Shown here piece after piece: positions 7,710-16,484 of a DNA stretch of 64,000 nt. Position numbers and translations under genes: made by a program. The stretch spans positions 1-64,000 of the forward strand of contig JAIBBE010000145.1 in assembly GCA_019694835.1 (NCBI GenBank), written 5' to 3'. The notes under the pieces were generated by a model, which ran no database searches, was not told the DNA's origin, and saw nothing but the letters and a program-made list of their open reading frames with translations. Within the stretch, counting starts at the first letter, position 1; every line of letters begins with the position of its first letter. Source of the stretch: Fimbriimonadaceae bacterium. Its GTDB lineage: Bacteria > Armatimonadota > Fimbriimonadia > Fimbriimonadales > Fimbriimonadaceae.

Positions 7710-9182
7710 TCAAAGGTCGCGTCTCCAGACGAGAACGAACACGATCACCCCCGCACAGAGCCACGGAAACACCCAACGAAACCGAAAAGCGTCACTCGAG
7801 GCGGGGATCGGAACCTCCGAAACGAGGAGGCGCGTCGTCCGCACCGGCACCTGACCTAAGACCCTCCCCCGAGAATCTACCGCCAGCGTGTAGCCGTTGC
7901 TCGCGGCCCGCACGAGCGGCAGTCCAGACTCGACGGCCCGGAAGATCGACGCCGCCTTGAGCTGCTCGGGCGCGTTGCTGTCCATGTACCAGTCGTCGTT
8001 CGACATCACCGCAAGAAGACGGCTGCCATTGTCGGTCTGCGCCTGGGCGATGTTGGGGAACAGGGCTTCGAAACAGACAAGCGGGCCAACTTTGATGCCC
8101 CCAAGTTCAACCGCCCGAACCCAATCACCTTCTTTCAAATCGCCTGTGGGAAGGCGAAAACCGGACAGGAATGGGAGGTATTCGCGGAACGGTACGAACT
8201 CGCCGAAAATGACCAGCCGCGTCTTGTCGGCGTAGCTCCACTTGCCGTCTGAGAACGCGTAGGCGCTTTGGTAACTCGGACTCCGACCCCGCTGGCCGCC
8301 GATGAGGGTGGGCAATGGTGGGTTGCCAAGAAAGGGAGTTCGTGGTGGAATCGAATCCCCACCGAAGGTCAGTCCCTCAGGCAAGACCAACAGCCGGCAT
8401 TCCTTCTCGACGGCTTGCTCGGCCAGCCACGGCACTTCTTGTTCGAGACCCTGCTCCTGCTTGTCTCGAGTCTGAAAAGCCAAGTCAACGCCCGGCTGAC
8501 CAACTCCGATTCGGACGTTCTCCCCCGGACTTCCCTGGGTGTAACGGTAGACCGAGAGGATCAGAACGGATGCAGCCACAAATACCATCCGGCCCGTCAC
8601 CCGCTCCATCTTCGGCCCCTTCTTGCCCGGTTTGGGATCGACGGTTCGCACGAACAGATTGGCGAGGGTGACATTCACCAAAACCACCCAGGCCGACACC
8701 ATGAAGATGGTCCCCAGCGCAGCCGACTGGATGAGGTGCGGAATGAACCAGAGTGGCGTCGCCGCCAGTCCCCACGGAAACGCGAGAAGCGGAAAATAGC
8801 TCCTACCCGCTTCGACGCCCGCCCAGACGAGAGGGATCAGCCAGGCGACGTTTTTGGCGAAACACTTCTGCAGGAGCCAGCCGACCACCGCGAAGTACCA
8901 ACCCCCGATGAGCGGGCAGAGAGCCCACGGAATCAAGGCCATCCCGACCGAAGTCCAGCGACCGACGAACGGGACGATCCAGAACATCTGGAACAGATAG
9001 AACATCATCCCGAACGCCAGACCCGACCAGAATGCCTGCTTTGGGGTCATCGTTCGCAGGTGGTTCAACCACGGAACGAGCGCCACGAGAATAAGGAATC
9101 CCAGGTTCGTCGGCGGAAAAGCCAGCGAATAGAGCGCCACCGACGCCAGCGTCGGCCAGCCGGATTTCAGTCGCTGAAGCAA
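7710..9182 (-). CDS. lnt: Apolipoprotein N-acyltransferase
   Basis: Lnt transfers the third acyl chain to the N-terminal cysteine of lipoproteins, completing their maturation in double-membrane bacteria. The 490-residue protein has several N-terminal membrane helices and a nitrilase-like domain. The catalytic triad is readable: Glu in LVLPEGLTFGG (about 269), Lys in YADKTRLVIFGEFVPF (about 316), and Cys in GPLVCFEALFP (about 370). A C-terminal membrane anchor precedes WRRDL. It follows the ADP-ribosylglycohydrolase-like gene by five bases, so both are probably on one transcript. Confidence 0.94.
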   Translation of the reverse strand: MLQRLKSGWPTLASVALYSLAFPPTNLGFLILVALVPWLNHLRTMTPKQAFWSGLAFGMMFYLFQMFWIVPFVGRWTSVGMALIPWALCPLIGGWYFAVVGWLLQKCFAKNVAWLIPLVWAGVEAGRSYFPLLAFPWGLAATPLWFIPHLIQSAALGTIFMVSAWVVLVNVTLANLFVRTVDPKPGKKGPKMERVTGRMVFVAASVLILSVYRYTQGSPGENVRIGVGQPGVDLAFQTRDKQEQGLEQEVPWLAEQAVEKECRLLVLPEGLTFGGDSIPPRTPFLGNPPLPTLIGGQRGRSPSYQSAYAFSDGKWSYADKTRLVIFGEFVPFREYLPFLSGFRLPTGDLKEGDWVRAVELGGIKVGPLVCFEALFPNIAQAQTDNGSRLLAVMSNDDWYMDSNAPEQLKAASIFRAVESGLPLVRAASNGYTLAVDSRGRVLGQVPVRTTRLLVSEVPIPASSDAFRFRWVFPWLCAGVIVFVLVWRRDL

Positions 9183-9187
9183 AGCAC

Positions 9188-11197
9188 TCAGACGGGCATC
9201 TCCGCGAAGCCGAAGGGTTCAACGTGCCGCCCATCCTCAGCCAGGAAGTAGATCACGGTCGGGCTGATCGGATCGCGATTCCGCAGAATCTTGATGAGGA
9301 TTTCGGCCTCCCCTCCACAATCGAACTCGGCGACGTAAGGCTGAATCGCGCGCGGGATCGGCGTGTGGACATCGTGGTAACGGATCAGCTCTTTCTTATC
9401 CACCCACGCCCGTGCGCCGACCGGTGTCGCGACGACCAGGCGATACTTTCCTGCCTCACCCAAGCGAACCTTCGCCCAGAGATAGACCACCCCGGCCCCG
9501 TTGTTGAACTTGGGTTCGAGGTCGAAGATGACGCCCTCGCACCATTCGCGGGTCCATTTGATCGGCAGGTCGCTGCGCCCGTTGAAGGTGTCGCCCGTCT
9601 TTTGCACATCCTCCGCCCGCATGGCTTTTTCAAAGCTGGCTCCGTCGTGGTTCACAAACGGCCCGACCCAGTACCAAGGCTGCCCGGCGAGAAGGGGGAT
9701 GAGAACATCTTGGCCGCCGAGTTCGATGCGCACGTTCGTGACCGGCGCAAGCTCCCCGCTCGGGGCTTGAACGACGATCGGGAACTGACTCTGCTCGCCG
9801 TGGCGGACTCGGAAACTGGACAGTTTGTGTGCAGCTGACCACCCCGCCGGGACCGAGAGGTGCGGCTCGAGCACCCGCTCCTCGAGGCCCTCGTTCTTGA
9901 AGGTGAGAACGAAACGATTGGTCTTTCCAGGCACTACCGTCGGCGGGTCGATGTACTGGGCGGAAATCCGGAGGTCGCCGATGGCGACGAATCCGGTATC
10001 GGCGGGTTTGTCGAGGGCGGCGAGGAGGTCTTTCGGCACCGCGACCTTGGGCAGGGCGACCTCGGCGGCGATTGAAGCCAGCGGATTCGGATCTTCGACA
10101 ACAGTCAGGGTATCAGTTGGCTCCCCTGGCTCAGTAGGTTCTGTATGTTCCGTGGGCTCGACCGACTCAACTTCTACCTCCACATCGGGCACCACGACGG
10201 GACGACCTGACGGCGGAATAGCGGCAGCTTCGACACTCGCGGGAACCGATTCGGGAACCAAGAAATCCTCGTCCGAACCCTCCGACACCGACACCACCCA
10301 GTCGGCGAACTCCGCCAGACTTGCCGGTGGGTCAACCGCCCGGAGTCCATGTCCAGCCACGTACGGGCTCCCGAGCGGGTCGGTCCACTCCGCATCGATG
10401 ATCGTCGAGGCTCCGAGAATCGCTCCGACCACGAGCGCGGTCTGATCTGAAGCACCGCCTGATCCCGCGGCGATTCGTACCGACGCCCCAAAGTCACCCT
10501 GCCCGTACAGTAGCGCATGCAGGATCAGGGCGAGGTTGAAGGGCGCGTAGTGCGGGTCTTGGGTCGGCAGCGTTGCGGGCAAAAGGTCGTAGGTCGTCGC
10601 CGCGTCCTTCCCCTCATTGAAGCACTGAAGTAGCCGTGCGATGGCTTTGTGAGCCGGATGCCCGCCCGGCAAGGCATCTTTTGCCGCCTTGACCAAAGTC
10701 GTGGCATTCACTCCCGGCCCGGCCGTTAGGGTCATCGCCATTACCGCGAGCGCGCTTGCCACACCGACCGAATCGTGGTCATTGGCAGCGTCAAAATAGG
10801 CGTAACGAAACGCCCTTTCTGGATCGCCGGAGAGGGCAAGTCCCCAGAACGCGGCTCGACCCAGGGCCTGAGCTCCCGGGGCCAACGGATTCTGAAAAGT
10901 CCCCGCCATCGGCGAGTCCAGCCCTCGGCCGAGGTTAGCGAGGCCAAACGCGGATTCGTGGGTCGTGTAGAGCCAAGAGGCGAAGATGGACGCGCTGATG
11001 GCCTCGGGTGGAAGTCCGCGACGAAGGTGCTGAATCCACACCACCCAAGCATCAAGCGCCTCGCTCGGGGCCATCCGCGTCGGGATCGGCTCGTAGTAGT
11101 TGAGCTTCCTGAACTGGTTCTGACCACGGAATGGAGCACCCAACGTCGCCCCCACCACCGCGCCCATCACGGCGGACCGCAGATTTTCCGGCTTCAC
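9188..11197 (-). CDS. ADP-ribosylglycohydrolase-like protein with Ig-like C-terminal domains
   Basis: The first part follows the ADP-ribosylglycohydrolase (DraG/ARH) fold: SAVMGAVVGATLGAPFRG at the start, NDHDSVGVASALAVMAM in the middle and GSGGASDQTALVVGAILGA near 265-285. A Pro/Glu/Thr-rich linker (about 335-370) leads to a beta-sandwich region (PGKTNRFVLTFKNEGLEERVLEP) and a final domain. The usual early TDDT magnesium motif is not evident, and the late DTDT-like motif is degenerate. It may bind rather than cleave ADP-ribose-type ligands. The 669-residue length reflects the added domains. It is followed closely by lnt. Confidence 0.65.
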   Translation of the reverse strand: MKPENLRSAVMGAVVGATLGAPFRGQNQFRKLNYYEPIPTRMAPSEALDAWVVWIQHLRRGLPPEAISASIFASWLYTTHESAFGLANLGRGLDSPMAGTFQNPLAPGAQALGRAAFWGLALSGDPERAFRYAYFDAANDHDSVGVASALAVMAMTLTAGPGVNATTLVKAAKDALPGGHPAHKAIARLLQCFNEGKDAATTYDLLPATLPTQDPHYAPFNLALILHALLYGQGDFGASVRIAAGSGGASDQTALVVGAILGASTIIDAEWTDPLGSPYVAGHGLRAVDPPASLAEFADWVVSVSEGSDEDFLVPESVPASVEAAAIPPSGRPVVVPDVEVEVESVEPTEHTEPTEPGEPTDTLTVVEDPNPLASIAAEVALPKVAVPKDLLAALDKPADTGFVAIGDLRISAQYIDPPTVVPGKTNRFVLTFKNEGLEERVLEPHLSVPAGWSAAHKLSSFRVRHGEQSQFPIVVQAPSGELAPVTNVRIELGGQDVLIPLLAGQPWYWVGPFVNHDGASFEKAMRAEDVQKTGDTFNGRSDLPIKWTREWCEGVIFDLEPKFNNGAGVVYLWAKVRLGEAGKYRLVVATPVGARAWVDKKELIRYHDVHTPIPRAIQPYVAEFDCGGEAEILIKILRNRDPISPTVIYFLAEDGRHVEPFGFAEMPV

Positions 11198-11227
11198 GAG
11201 AACTGTTTACCTGAAAGCCTGTGGCCG

Positions 11228-11256
11228 GGGACGGCCCACTCGACAAAGGCCGTCCC
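11228..11256. terminator. Nine-base-pair hairpin with plus-strand T run
   Basis: GGGACGGCC (11228-11236) pairs perfectly with GGCCGTCCC (11248-11256) and is followed on the plus strand by TTTT. The flanking genes are both on the minus strand, where no T run follows. It is a good hairpin but fits the local gene direction poorly as an intrinsic terminator. It may mark an antisense transcript or attenuate in another way. Confidence 0.4.
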
Positions 11257-11321
11257 TTTTCATCCTGTCTGCCAAGCCAGATGTCCTGGTGGCATCGAAG
11301 GTTGCGCCCCCTGTGCGTACC

Positions 11322-12512
11322 TTAGCGGGGACAAAAGATGATCTGGGTTGCCTGGGTGGGAGCCAGATCCTGCCATCGTCCCGTTGCGCATTCATAGAGT
11401 CGCGTCTGTCCACTCGTTACAAAGACGAGCCACTTACCATCTGGAGAAGCAATGGGTGCGAGATCTTCGTCTTCGGACAAGACCTTCGGTTCATATGCAG
11501 GCAGACCCGGAACGGTGTCGAACGCCTTGATCACGATCTTGCTGCCCACCAAGGACGCATATAACACACGCTTCCCCTTTTCTTCCCAGCGGTAGTACTG
11601 AGCATCGTTCGAGAATTTCTTGATGATCTTTCCGCTTGCCAAATTGAAGAGTAGCGGCATGGACTCAGTTTCGGAGTTGGTCAAGAAGGCCATCTTTCCT
11701 GTTGGGCTGAGTTCGATTTCGTCATAACCTTTTGGCAGGAGATGCAGGATAGATCCGGTCTGGCTAACCAGCATCAACGAACCCGATTTCGAATTGAAGC
11801 AGGTGAAAGCCGATGAATCGGGGAGCCACTCGACATAACCAACCCCTCGCCGAACTCGGTGCGACTTGCCGGTTATCAACTCGGTTACCCTGTGATCCTC
11901 AACGCCACTGTGCACGACGTACCTTCCATTCGGGGACGGCTCCACCAGTTCGGTCCTTCCCAGTTTTCGAAGTCTCTTACCGTCCGTGTCGACAAGCCAC
12001 AAAACCGCGTGTTCGAACAGTTGGTCCTTCATGACGAACGGGATGAGGAACCAAGGGTTGTTCGCGACCGCCCGCGGCTCGTAGGCCTCGCCTCTCTTGA
12101 AGTCACCTAGAAGGGTGACTTTGCCGGTCTTGGAGTCGACGAGGCAAGCTCGCTCTGCGTCAGTGAATTCGTTCTTCGCCTGGGGTCGCGGCACGGTGAA
12201 GAGGATCGTCTTTGAATCGGAGGCCCAAATCGGACAGCTATTGGCAACTTGTCGATGGAGGATCCGAGGATTTCCCGTTCCTGGAGTGCAGACCATGAGA
12301 TCACGGCCAAACCCCTTAGGGTCCCTTCGGATGTAGGCGAGTGTCGATCCGTCCGGGGACCAGACCGGGTGTTGCGCGATTCCCAGATCAAGGGGCTGGC
12401 TGTGAGAGCGGTGAACAAGGTAGAGCTTCTCATGTTCGCCGACTGTGACGGTGAACGCGAGAGTAGGCAAAGCACTTTGAGCCAGTGACATGGTGAGGAT
12501 AAGGCTGAGCAT
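11322..12512 (-). CDS. Exported WD40/TolB-type beta-propeller protein
   Basis: The 396-residue protein has a short signal-like start (MLSLILTMSLAQSALPTLAF). It then has repeated propeller blades such as IAQHPVWSPDGSTLAYIRRD, ANSCPIWASDSKTILFTV and APIASPDGKWLVFV. The W/ASPDG-LAF/Y pattern is that of TolB/PD40 repeats. It probably scaffolds or binds ligands outside the cytoplasm. No catalytic domain is attached. Confidence 0.75.
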   Translation of the reverse strand: MLSLILTMSLAQSALPTLAFTVTVGEHEKLYLVHRSHSQPLDLGIAQHPVWSPDGSTLAYIRRDPKGFGRDLMVCTPGTGNPRILHRQVANSCPIWASDSKTILFTVPRPQAKNEFTDAERACLVDSKTGKVTLLGDFKRGEAYEPRAVANNPWFLIPFVMKDQLFEHAVLWLVDTDGKRLRKLGRTELVEPSPNGRYVVHSGVEDHRVTELITGKSHRVRRGVGYVEWLPDSSAFTCFNSKSGSLMLVSQTGSILHLLPKGYDEIELSPTGKMAFLTNSETESMPLLFNLASGKIIKKFSNDAQYYRWEEKGKRVLYASLVGSKIVIKAFDTVPGLPAYEPKVLSEDEDLAPIASPDGKWLVFVTSGQTRLYECATGRWQDLAPTQATQIIFCPR

Positions 12513-12575
12513 GCTTCAAGATGGCTCAGGCGCCGATCAAGTCTCGTGACTTCCGTCACGATTTGGGCGTGAGCA

Positions 12576-13445
12576 TTATTGGCCCTGTAGCCGCTGCTGA
12601 TTCAGTTCGTCTTCGGCTTGGCGCACCGACCGCAGCTCGCCGAGGACGAGGTCGATGCTGGAGGCGGGTCCAGAGAGGCCCGGAATGACGGACTCGCGCG
12701 AGGCCTCGAGAGTCATCTTCTCGACCTCGGCCGATAGCAATTTGAGTTTCTCGGCGATTTGGCGCAAGGGCTCGAAGGCGATGCGGATATGCGGGCTGCG
12801 GTGGGTGCCGCGCAAGTCGTCGGACATCTTGAATCCGGTCAGTGACTGGAGCGTATCGATAACGTCGAGGTCGAGGGCGTCTTCGAGTTTGTCTTTCCAA
12901 TTGTCTTTGGAGGGCTTGCCCAGGCACGGTTTGGCAAGGAGCAGGGCCTCGAACATCGCGTCGTCGAGGGCTTTGGAGATTTGATCGCGCAGCGCTTGTC
13001 GATGGCCACCGGCGTCGTTCGTCCATGCAGATCCGGCAAGACTGACTTGGGCTTTCTGATAGTAGAACGCGCATGCTTCCATGAGCTGTCCAGCGACCGG
13101 ATCGAGTTCTTTGTGCAGTCGACGCCGGTCGATCGGGCCGGAGAAAGAGCTTAGCGCGTCGCTGAGCTCTTTCTTACGCTTCTGCTCCTCGTTTTTGGGC
13201 GTATTCATGTGTTGGTCGAGCCACCACACGAAGGCAAAGAGGAGCGGCAAGCCAATGACCGAGCCCAACACGAATGCCATCGCGGTGGCCATGATTTTCG
13301 TGAGCAGAAAGGTCACCGCGGCGATTCCCGCGAGGCCGACCGCGCACCCAAAGCAGGTTACGGGGTGGGTGTCGCTGGTTTTGTTCTTCGCCAGCGCATC
13401 GGTGACGTAAGCCGCGAAAACCGGATAACGGTCACTCTTTCCCAC
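12576..13445 (-). CDS. Membrane protein, two N-terminal helices and cytoplasmic helical domain
   Basis: The 289-residue protein is unrecognised. Two adjacent hydrophobic segments (about 30-50 and 52-74, GCAVGLAGIAAVTFLLTKI and AMAFVLGSVIGLPLLFAFV) form a hairpin. A long charged helical tail follows to the end. The gene begins one base after the tautomerase-like gene, so the two are co-transcribed with the GH2 gene upstream. There are no enzymatic motifs. Confidence 0.6.
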   Translation of the reverse strand: MGKSDRYPVFAAYVTDALAKNKTSDTHPVTCFGCAVGLAGIAAVTFLLTKIMATAMAFVLGSVIGLPLLFAFVWWLDQHMNTPKNEEQKRKKELSDALSSFSGPIDRRRLHKELDPVAGQLMEACAFYYQKAQVSLAGSAWTNDAGGHRQALRDQISKALDDAMFEALLLAKPCLGKPSKDNWKDKLEDALDLDVIDTLQSLTGFKMSDDLRGTHRSPHIRIAFEPLRQIAEKLKLLSAEVEKMTLEASRESVIPGLSGPASSIDLVLGELRSVRQAEDELNQQRLQGQ

Positions 13446-13446
13446 T

Positions 13447-13797
13447 CTACTTTTGATACGTTTCGCGATCCATTTCGCGCAACTCGAGGGTGATCGAAGC
13501 CTGATGAAGTTCGCGTTTTCGCCCGAACCAGTGCTCCAGCACCTCCATCATGCCGCGCGCGATGCTGTCCTTGAGTTCAGGCGGTCGGCCGCTGATGATC
13601 GCAACGGTGCAATGCACGAATCCCTTCTGCGCGCCCTCACCCATGACGTAGGTCGGACGCTCAGTGTAGTAGGATTTGACCGACGCTGCGTCAACGCTCT
13701 CGAAGCTGGACAGCTTGCTCGTCAGCTGACGGAGCACGAGCACGACATCGGTGTTCGCAATCGCGTTCGGGGTGGCCTCCAAGTGGATGTGCGGCAT
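13447..13797 (-). CDS. 5-carboxymethyl-2-hydroxymuconate isomerase (CHMI)-like tautomerase
   Basis: Beginning at ATG 13797 the protein is MPHIHLEATPN, giving the Pro-2 that becomes the catalytic N-terminal proline in tautomerases. The segment KGFVHCTVAIISGRPPELKD matches the HpcD/CHMI family. Length is 116 residues, close to the family's 115-125. The frame is open to 13851, but that extension has no coding character. The CHMI reaction belongs to homoprotocatechuate breakdown, yet no pathway genes are near. The true substrate may differ. Confidence 0.72.
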   Translation of the reverse strand: MPHIHLEATPNAIANTDVVLVLRQLTSKLSSFESVDAASVKSYYTERPTYVMGEGAQKGFVHCTVAIISGRPPELKDSIARGMMEVLEHWFGRKRELHQASITLELREMDRETYQK

Positions 13798-13816
13798 AGC
13801 TGAATGATACCGCCGC

Positions 13817-16423
13817 CTAGGGTGCGGACCGGGCCAATAGGCTGGCCACAAGGTGCCGTCCGACCGGATTCCATTTGAGCGAGGTCGGCTGGCAGCCCAG
13901 TCCGCCTTGGGGGCGAAGGGTGGAGATGAAGAGTTTGCCGACTTCGGTCTGGACCTCGATCAGGACCGCGTGCTCTTGGTAGGTGCGCATGTCGATGCGC
14001 TGGAGCAGGATCTTCGGATTGTCGAACTGCTTGAGGAAGTCCGGGTCGAGCACACAGTCTCCCGCGATGGGGAAAAGGCGTTCCCATTGCCCTTCGAAGT
14101 CTATTCCGCCATCCTCCCACGGATGGAGGCTGCCGGCGGAAGTCTCGCGAGAGCCCCCTCCCCGACCCTCCCCCACCGGAGTGGAAGAGGGAGAATTGCG
14201 ATCTATGCCTCCATCCTCGCACGGATGGAGGCCGCCGGCGGAAGTCTCGCGAGAGCCCCCTCCCCGACCCTCCCCCACCGGAGTGGGAGAGGGAGAATTG
14301 GGATCTATACCTCCATCCTCCCACGGATGGAGGCCGCCGGCGGAAGTCTCGCGAGAGCCCCCTCCCCGACCCTCCCCCACCGGAGTGGGAGAGGGGGTCA
14401 GGTAGGCTGACTCCCGCCAGAACGGCATCGGCTGTGTGCCGGGTCCGGAGATGAAGATGGCTCCGCGACGCTTCCGCCAGTCATCGGGGAGTCGGTCGGC
14501 GAGGATCGGCTTCCCCCTCTCCCACTCCGGTGGGGGAGGGTCGGGGAGGGGGTCCGGTTGCCAATCCGTAAAGCCCTCGGCGATACCGGGAAGTACCTCA
14601 CAATCGGGCAGCGACCCATTCGCCACGACCCAAATCGGCCATTGGTTTGTCGCATCGCCCCAGTTGACGGTCAAGGTGTACTCACCGACCGGCAATTCCG
14701 CCCAAACTTCGCCGACCTGGAGCGCCCGCATCGCGTCAACATTGACCGGCTCACAAGAGCCCTGCGCCACGGATGCTCCAGTGCTAGCGGTCAGATTCCA
14801 GCCGAGCCTGTGGTCCCCCCCTTGGATCGAATGCACTCCAACCCGCCAAAAACACGGGCCAGCCAGGAAATTCCAGCGATCTCGATAGCCGGCCCGATTC
14901 CCGCCGCGCACCCAGGGCGGACGACGGACGGGAATCAAGAACAGAGCATCAGGACCATTCCAGCCCGCAAAGTCCTTCGCGCTGAACCGGGCTTGACCCC
15001 AATCATCAAAGATCCCAGAGGTCGAGATGGGGGTGTCGCGGATGCCCGTGATCACGAAGCCCCGTATCGAATCACGAGCGCGGACTTCCTCCTGAACGAA
15101 CTTGCGCATGAAGGCGGCTTTCGTAATAGAGGATGCAAGCAGTCTCTTGTGGGCGTCGGCATCCTTGACGAACCGGTTCGAGGGCAGAAAAGTTGGCAAG
15201 TCATGCTGCCAGCGGACGCCTTGGTCGTTCAGGACAGGGTCTGCGGATGTCCAGAACGGCTTCTCGGTCGCCAGTCGCGGCAGGTCGCGGTGGACATCGA
15301 TGTCATTGAACTCACCCAGAAAGATCGGGAGCGGCGTGCGCGGGCCGGGCAAGAGCGAGTCGAGGACCGAGGGATAGAACATCGTGTCGCAGTACGGGTG
15401 GAAGTCGTCGAAGTTGCCAAACTCGCGCAGGTCGCCGCCGTACATCTCCGCACTGCCAGAGTTGTCCTTGATAAACCTGCCCGGCAGGTGCCGCTCCAAC
15501 ATCTCGACCAGCCCGCGACGGTAGTCGGCGGTCGTCGACTCGCTGAGTTCGCACCCGGCCGTCCAAATCGGCACGTTTGGGTGGTGGCGGTATTGCACCA
15601 CGATCCGCTCCATCTCCTCGGCAATGGCGCTTTGCTTGTCGGGGTCGGGTGTCGGGTCCCATAGCGGCAGCTCGATCCAAGCAAACATCTCGTGTTCATC
15701 GAGGATTTCGAGGTAGCGATGGGAGGGAATCCAGAGGCAGAACTTGACCAGGTTGAACCCAAGCCTCTTGAGCTCGCTGACCTCCCTCTGGATGACGTCG
15801 TCCGGCGGATTCGGATGCCCAATCTCCGGAGACCACCCCCAATGGAGCACGCCGCGGAAGTACTCCGGATTCCCCCTCATTCCCATGAGGGGGATCTGGC
15901 CGCGAGGAACGAGCGCGCCTGAGGGGGAGTAATACTCGCCATCCCCTTCCTCCAGCAGCAAGACCTCGCCAAAAATCCCCCCAAACGTGTGAAACACAAA
16001 TGGCAGGAATCCGCTGGCGACATCGCGGACGGGGAAAGTGGAACCTCCGTTCTTTCGGACTTCGACCTCGATCTCACAGAGGCCTTCCGGAAGGGCCACG
16101 TCGAACGCGTCCCAGATCCCGAGGTGTCGCGTTTCGAAGGGTTCGGTCGTACCGCCGGCATCATGCCGGCTTCCCGATTCGAGTTCTCTGCTCGCGTTGC
16201 CGGCAGGATGCCAGCGGTACGGTTCGCGCAGAGAAATCCGAACGATCGCTTCGTACGAAACGCCCAGGAAACGGAGCCTATCGCCCGACTTCGACTCAAC
16301 TGCCGTGCGATAGATTGCTGGACCCTCCCAAGCGACGGGGACATCCTGATTCCAGGCATGGGGAACCGTGATCGGACGTGGCCCGTCTCCGTAGTCCACC
16401 GTCCAACCTGAAACTTTGCGCAC
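13817..16423 (-). CDS. GH2-family glycoside hydrolase-like protein carrying in-frame repeat insertions
   Basis: The 868-residue protein has GH2 organisation: an N-terminal sugar-binding sandwich (VPHAWNQDVPVAWEGPAIY), an Ig-like part, then a TIM barrel with RGVLHWGW, LGFNLVKFCLWIP, the probable acid/base Glu in WTAGCELSES and the probable nucleophile in FLGEFNDID. It contains several palindromic-element peptides in frame: YRWHPAGNA near residue 70 (DNA 16149-16220), a hairpin segment at 15872-15893, a family B copy (14515-14552), and three 102-bp tandem copies (14101-14398). No stop or frameshift results. The gene heads an operon with the tautomerase and membrane protein. GH2 assignment is good; specificity is unknown. 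Confidence 0.75.
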   Translation of the reverse strand: MRKVSGWTVDYGDGPRPITVPHAWNQDVPVAWEGPAIYRTAVESKSGDRLRFLGVSYEAIVRISLREPYRWHPAGNASRELESGSRHDAGGTTEPFETRHLGIWDAFDVALPEGLCEIEVEVRKNGGSTFPVRDVASGFLPFVFHTFGGIFGEVLLLEEGDGEYYSPSGALVPRGQIPLMGMRGNPEYFRGVLHWGWSPEIGHPNPPDDVIQREVSELKRLGFNLVKFCLWIPSHRYLEILDEHEMFAWIELPLWDPTPDPDKQSAIAEEMERIVVQYRHHPNVPIWTAGCELSESTTADYRRGLVEMLERHLPGRFIKDNSGSAEMYGGDLREFGNFDDFHPYCDTMFYPSVLDSLLPGPRTPLPIFLGEFNDIDVHRDLPRLATEKPFWTSADPVLNDQGVRWQHDLPTFLPSNRFVKDADAHKRLLASSITKAAFMRKFVQEEVRARDSIRGFVITGIRDTPISTSGIFDDWGQARFSAKDFAGWNGPDALFLIPVRRPPWVRGGNRAGYRDRWNFLAGPCFWRVGVHSIQGGDHRLGWNLTASTGASVAQGSCEPVNVDAMRALQVGEVWAELPVGEYTLTVNWGDATNQWPIWVVANGSLPDCEVLPGIAEGFTDWQPDPLPDPPPPEWERGKPILADRLPDDWRKRRGAIFISGPGTQPMPFWRESAYLTPSPTPVGEGRGGGSRETSAGGLHPWEDGGIDPNSPSPTPVGEGRGGGSRETSAGGLHPCEDGGIDRNSPSSTPVGEGRGGGSRETSAGSLHPWEDGGIDFEGQWERLFPIAGDCVLDPDFLKQFDNPKILLQRIDMRTYQEHAVLIEVQTEVGKLFISTLRPQGGLGCQPTSLKWNPVGRHLVASLLARSAP
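14101..14398. repeat. Three tandem 102-bp palindromic-element repeats (families A+B) inside the GH2 gene
   Basis: Near-identical copies start at 14101, 14203 and 14305, giving a period of 102 bp (34 codons). Each joins a family A hairpin (CATCC-TCCCAC-GGATGG type) to a family B block (CCCTCCCCGACCCTCCCCC followed by ACCGGAGTGG). On the minus strand each copy reads SPTPVGEGRGGGSRETSAG and then GLHPWEDGGID. A further family B copy lies inverted at 14515-14552. Confidence 0.9.
14515..14552. repeat. Family B palindromic element, inverted single copy
   Basis: The 38-bp block CCCTCTCCCACTCCGGTGGG plus its continuation is the reverse complement of the B block repeated at 14101-14398. It is also within the GH2 coding region and leaves the frame open. 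Confidence 0.75.
15872..15893. repeat. Hairpin segment inside the GH2 gene
   Basis: CCCCCTCAT and ATGAGGGGG are perfect inverted arms around a four-base loop, within a stretch that continues to CGCGCCTGAGGGGG near 15920. The encoded peptide (SGALVPRGQIPLMGMRG) sits just before the conserved RGVLHWG block, where GH2 proteins normally have a short loop. It is probably another element family, but only one copy is seen here. Confidence 0.45.
16149..16220. repeat. Family C palindromic element in the GH2 gene
   Basis: Left arm GTACCGCCGGCATCATGCCG pairs with the right arm ending GGATGCCAGCGGTAC, with a central unpaired stretch. On the minus strand it encodes PYRWHPAGNASRELESGSRH in frame. The same arm sequence recurs in galK, in the uracil-DNA glycosylase and YfhO-like genes, and at 63799-63929. 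Confidence 0.85.
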
Positions 16424-16484
16424 GGTGGAAATCTACCCGCAAAAGGGCTTGCCTTTTGGTTCACAGAGGTCACCATAATGGGCG

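Noticed and set aside
8268..9251. 327-aa plus-strand open frame opposite lnt
   Set aside because: The Lnt catalytic triad is on the minus strand; the plus frame is Arg/Gln-rich shadow sequence.
11228..11256. Terminator for the beta-propeller gene
   Set aside because: The T run is on the plus strand while the gene is on the minus strand, so only a hairpin is recorded.
14101..14398. Tandem 102-bp repeats considered as a CRISPR array
   Set aside because: The repeats are contiguous, with no unique spacers, lie inside a coding gene, and there are no cas genes.
14558..15664. 368-aa plus-strand open frame opposite the GH2 gene
   Set aside because: The minus frame carries GH2 motifs; this frame shows none and is explained by GC-rich antisense reading.
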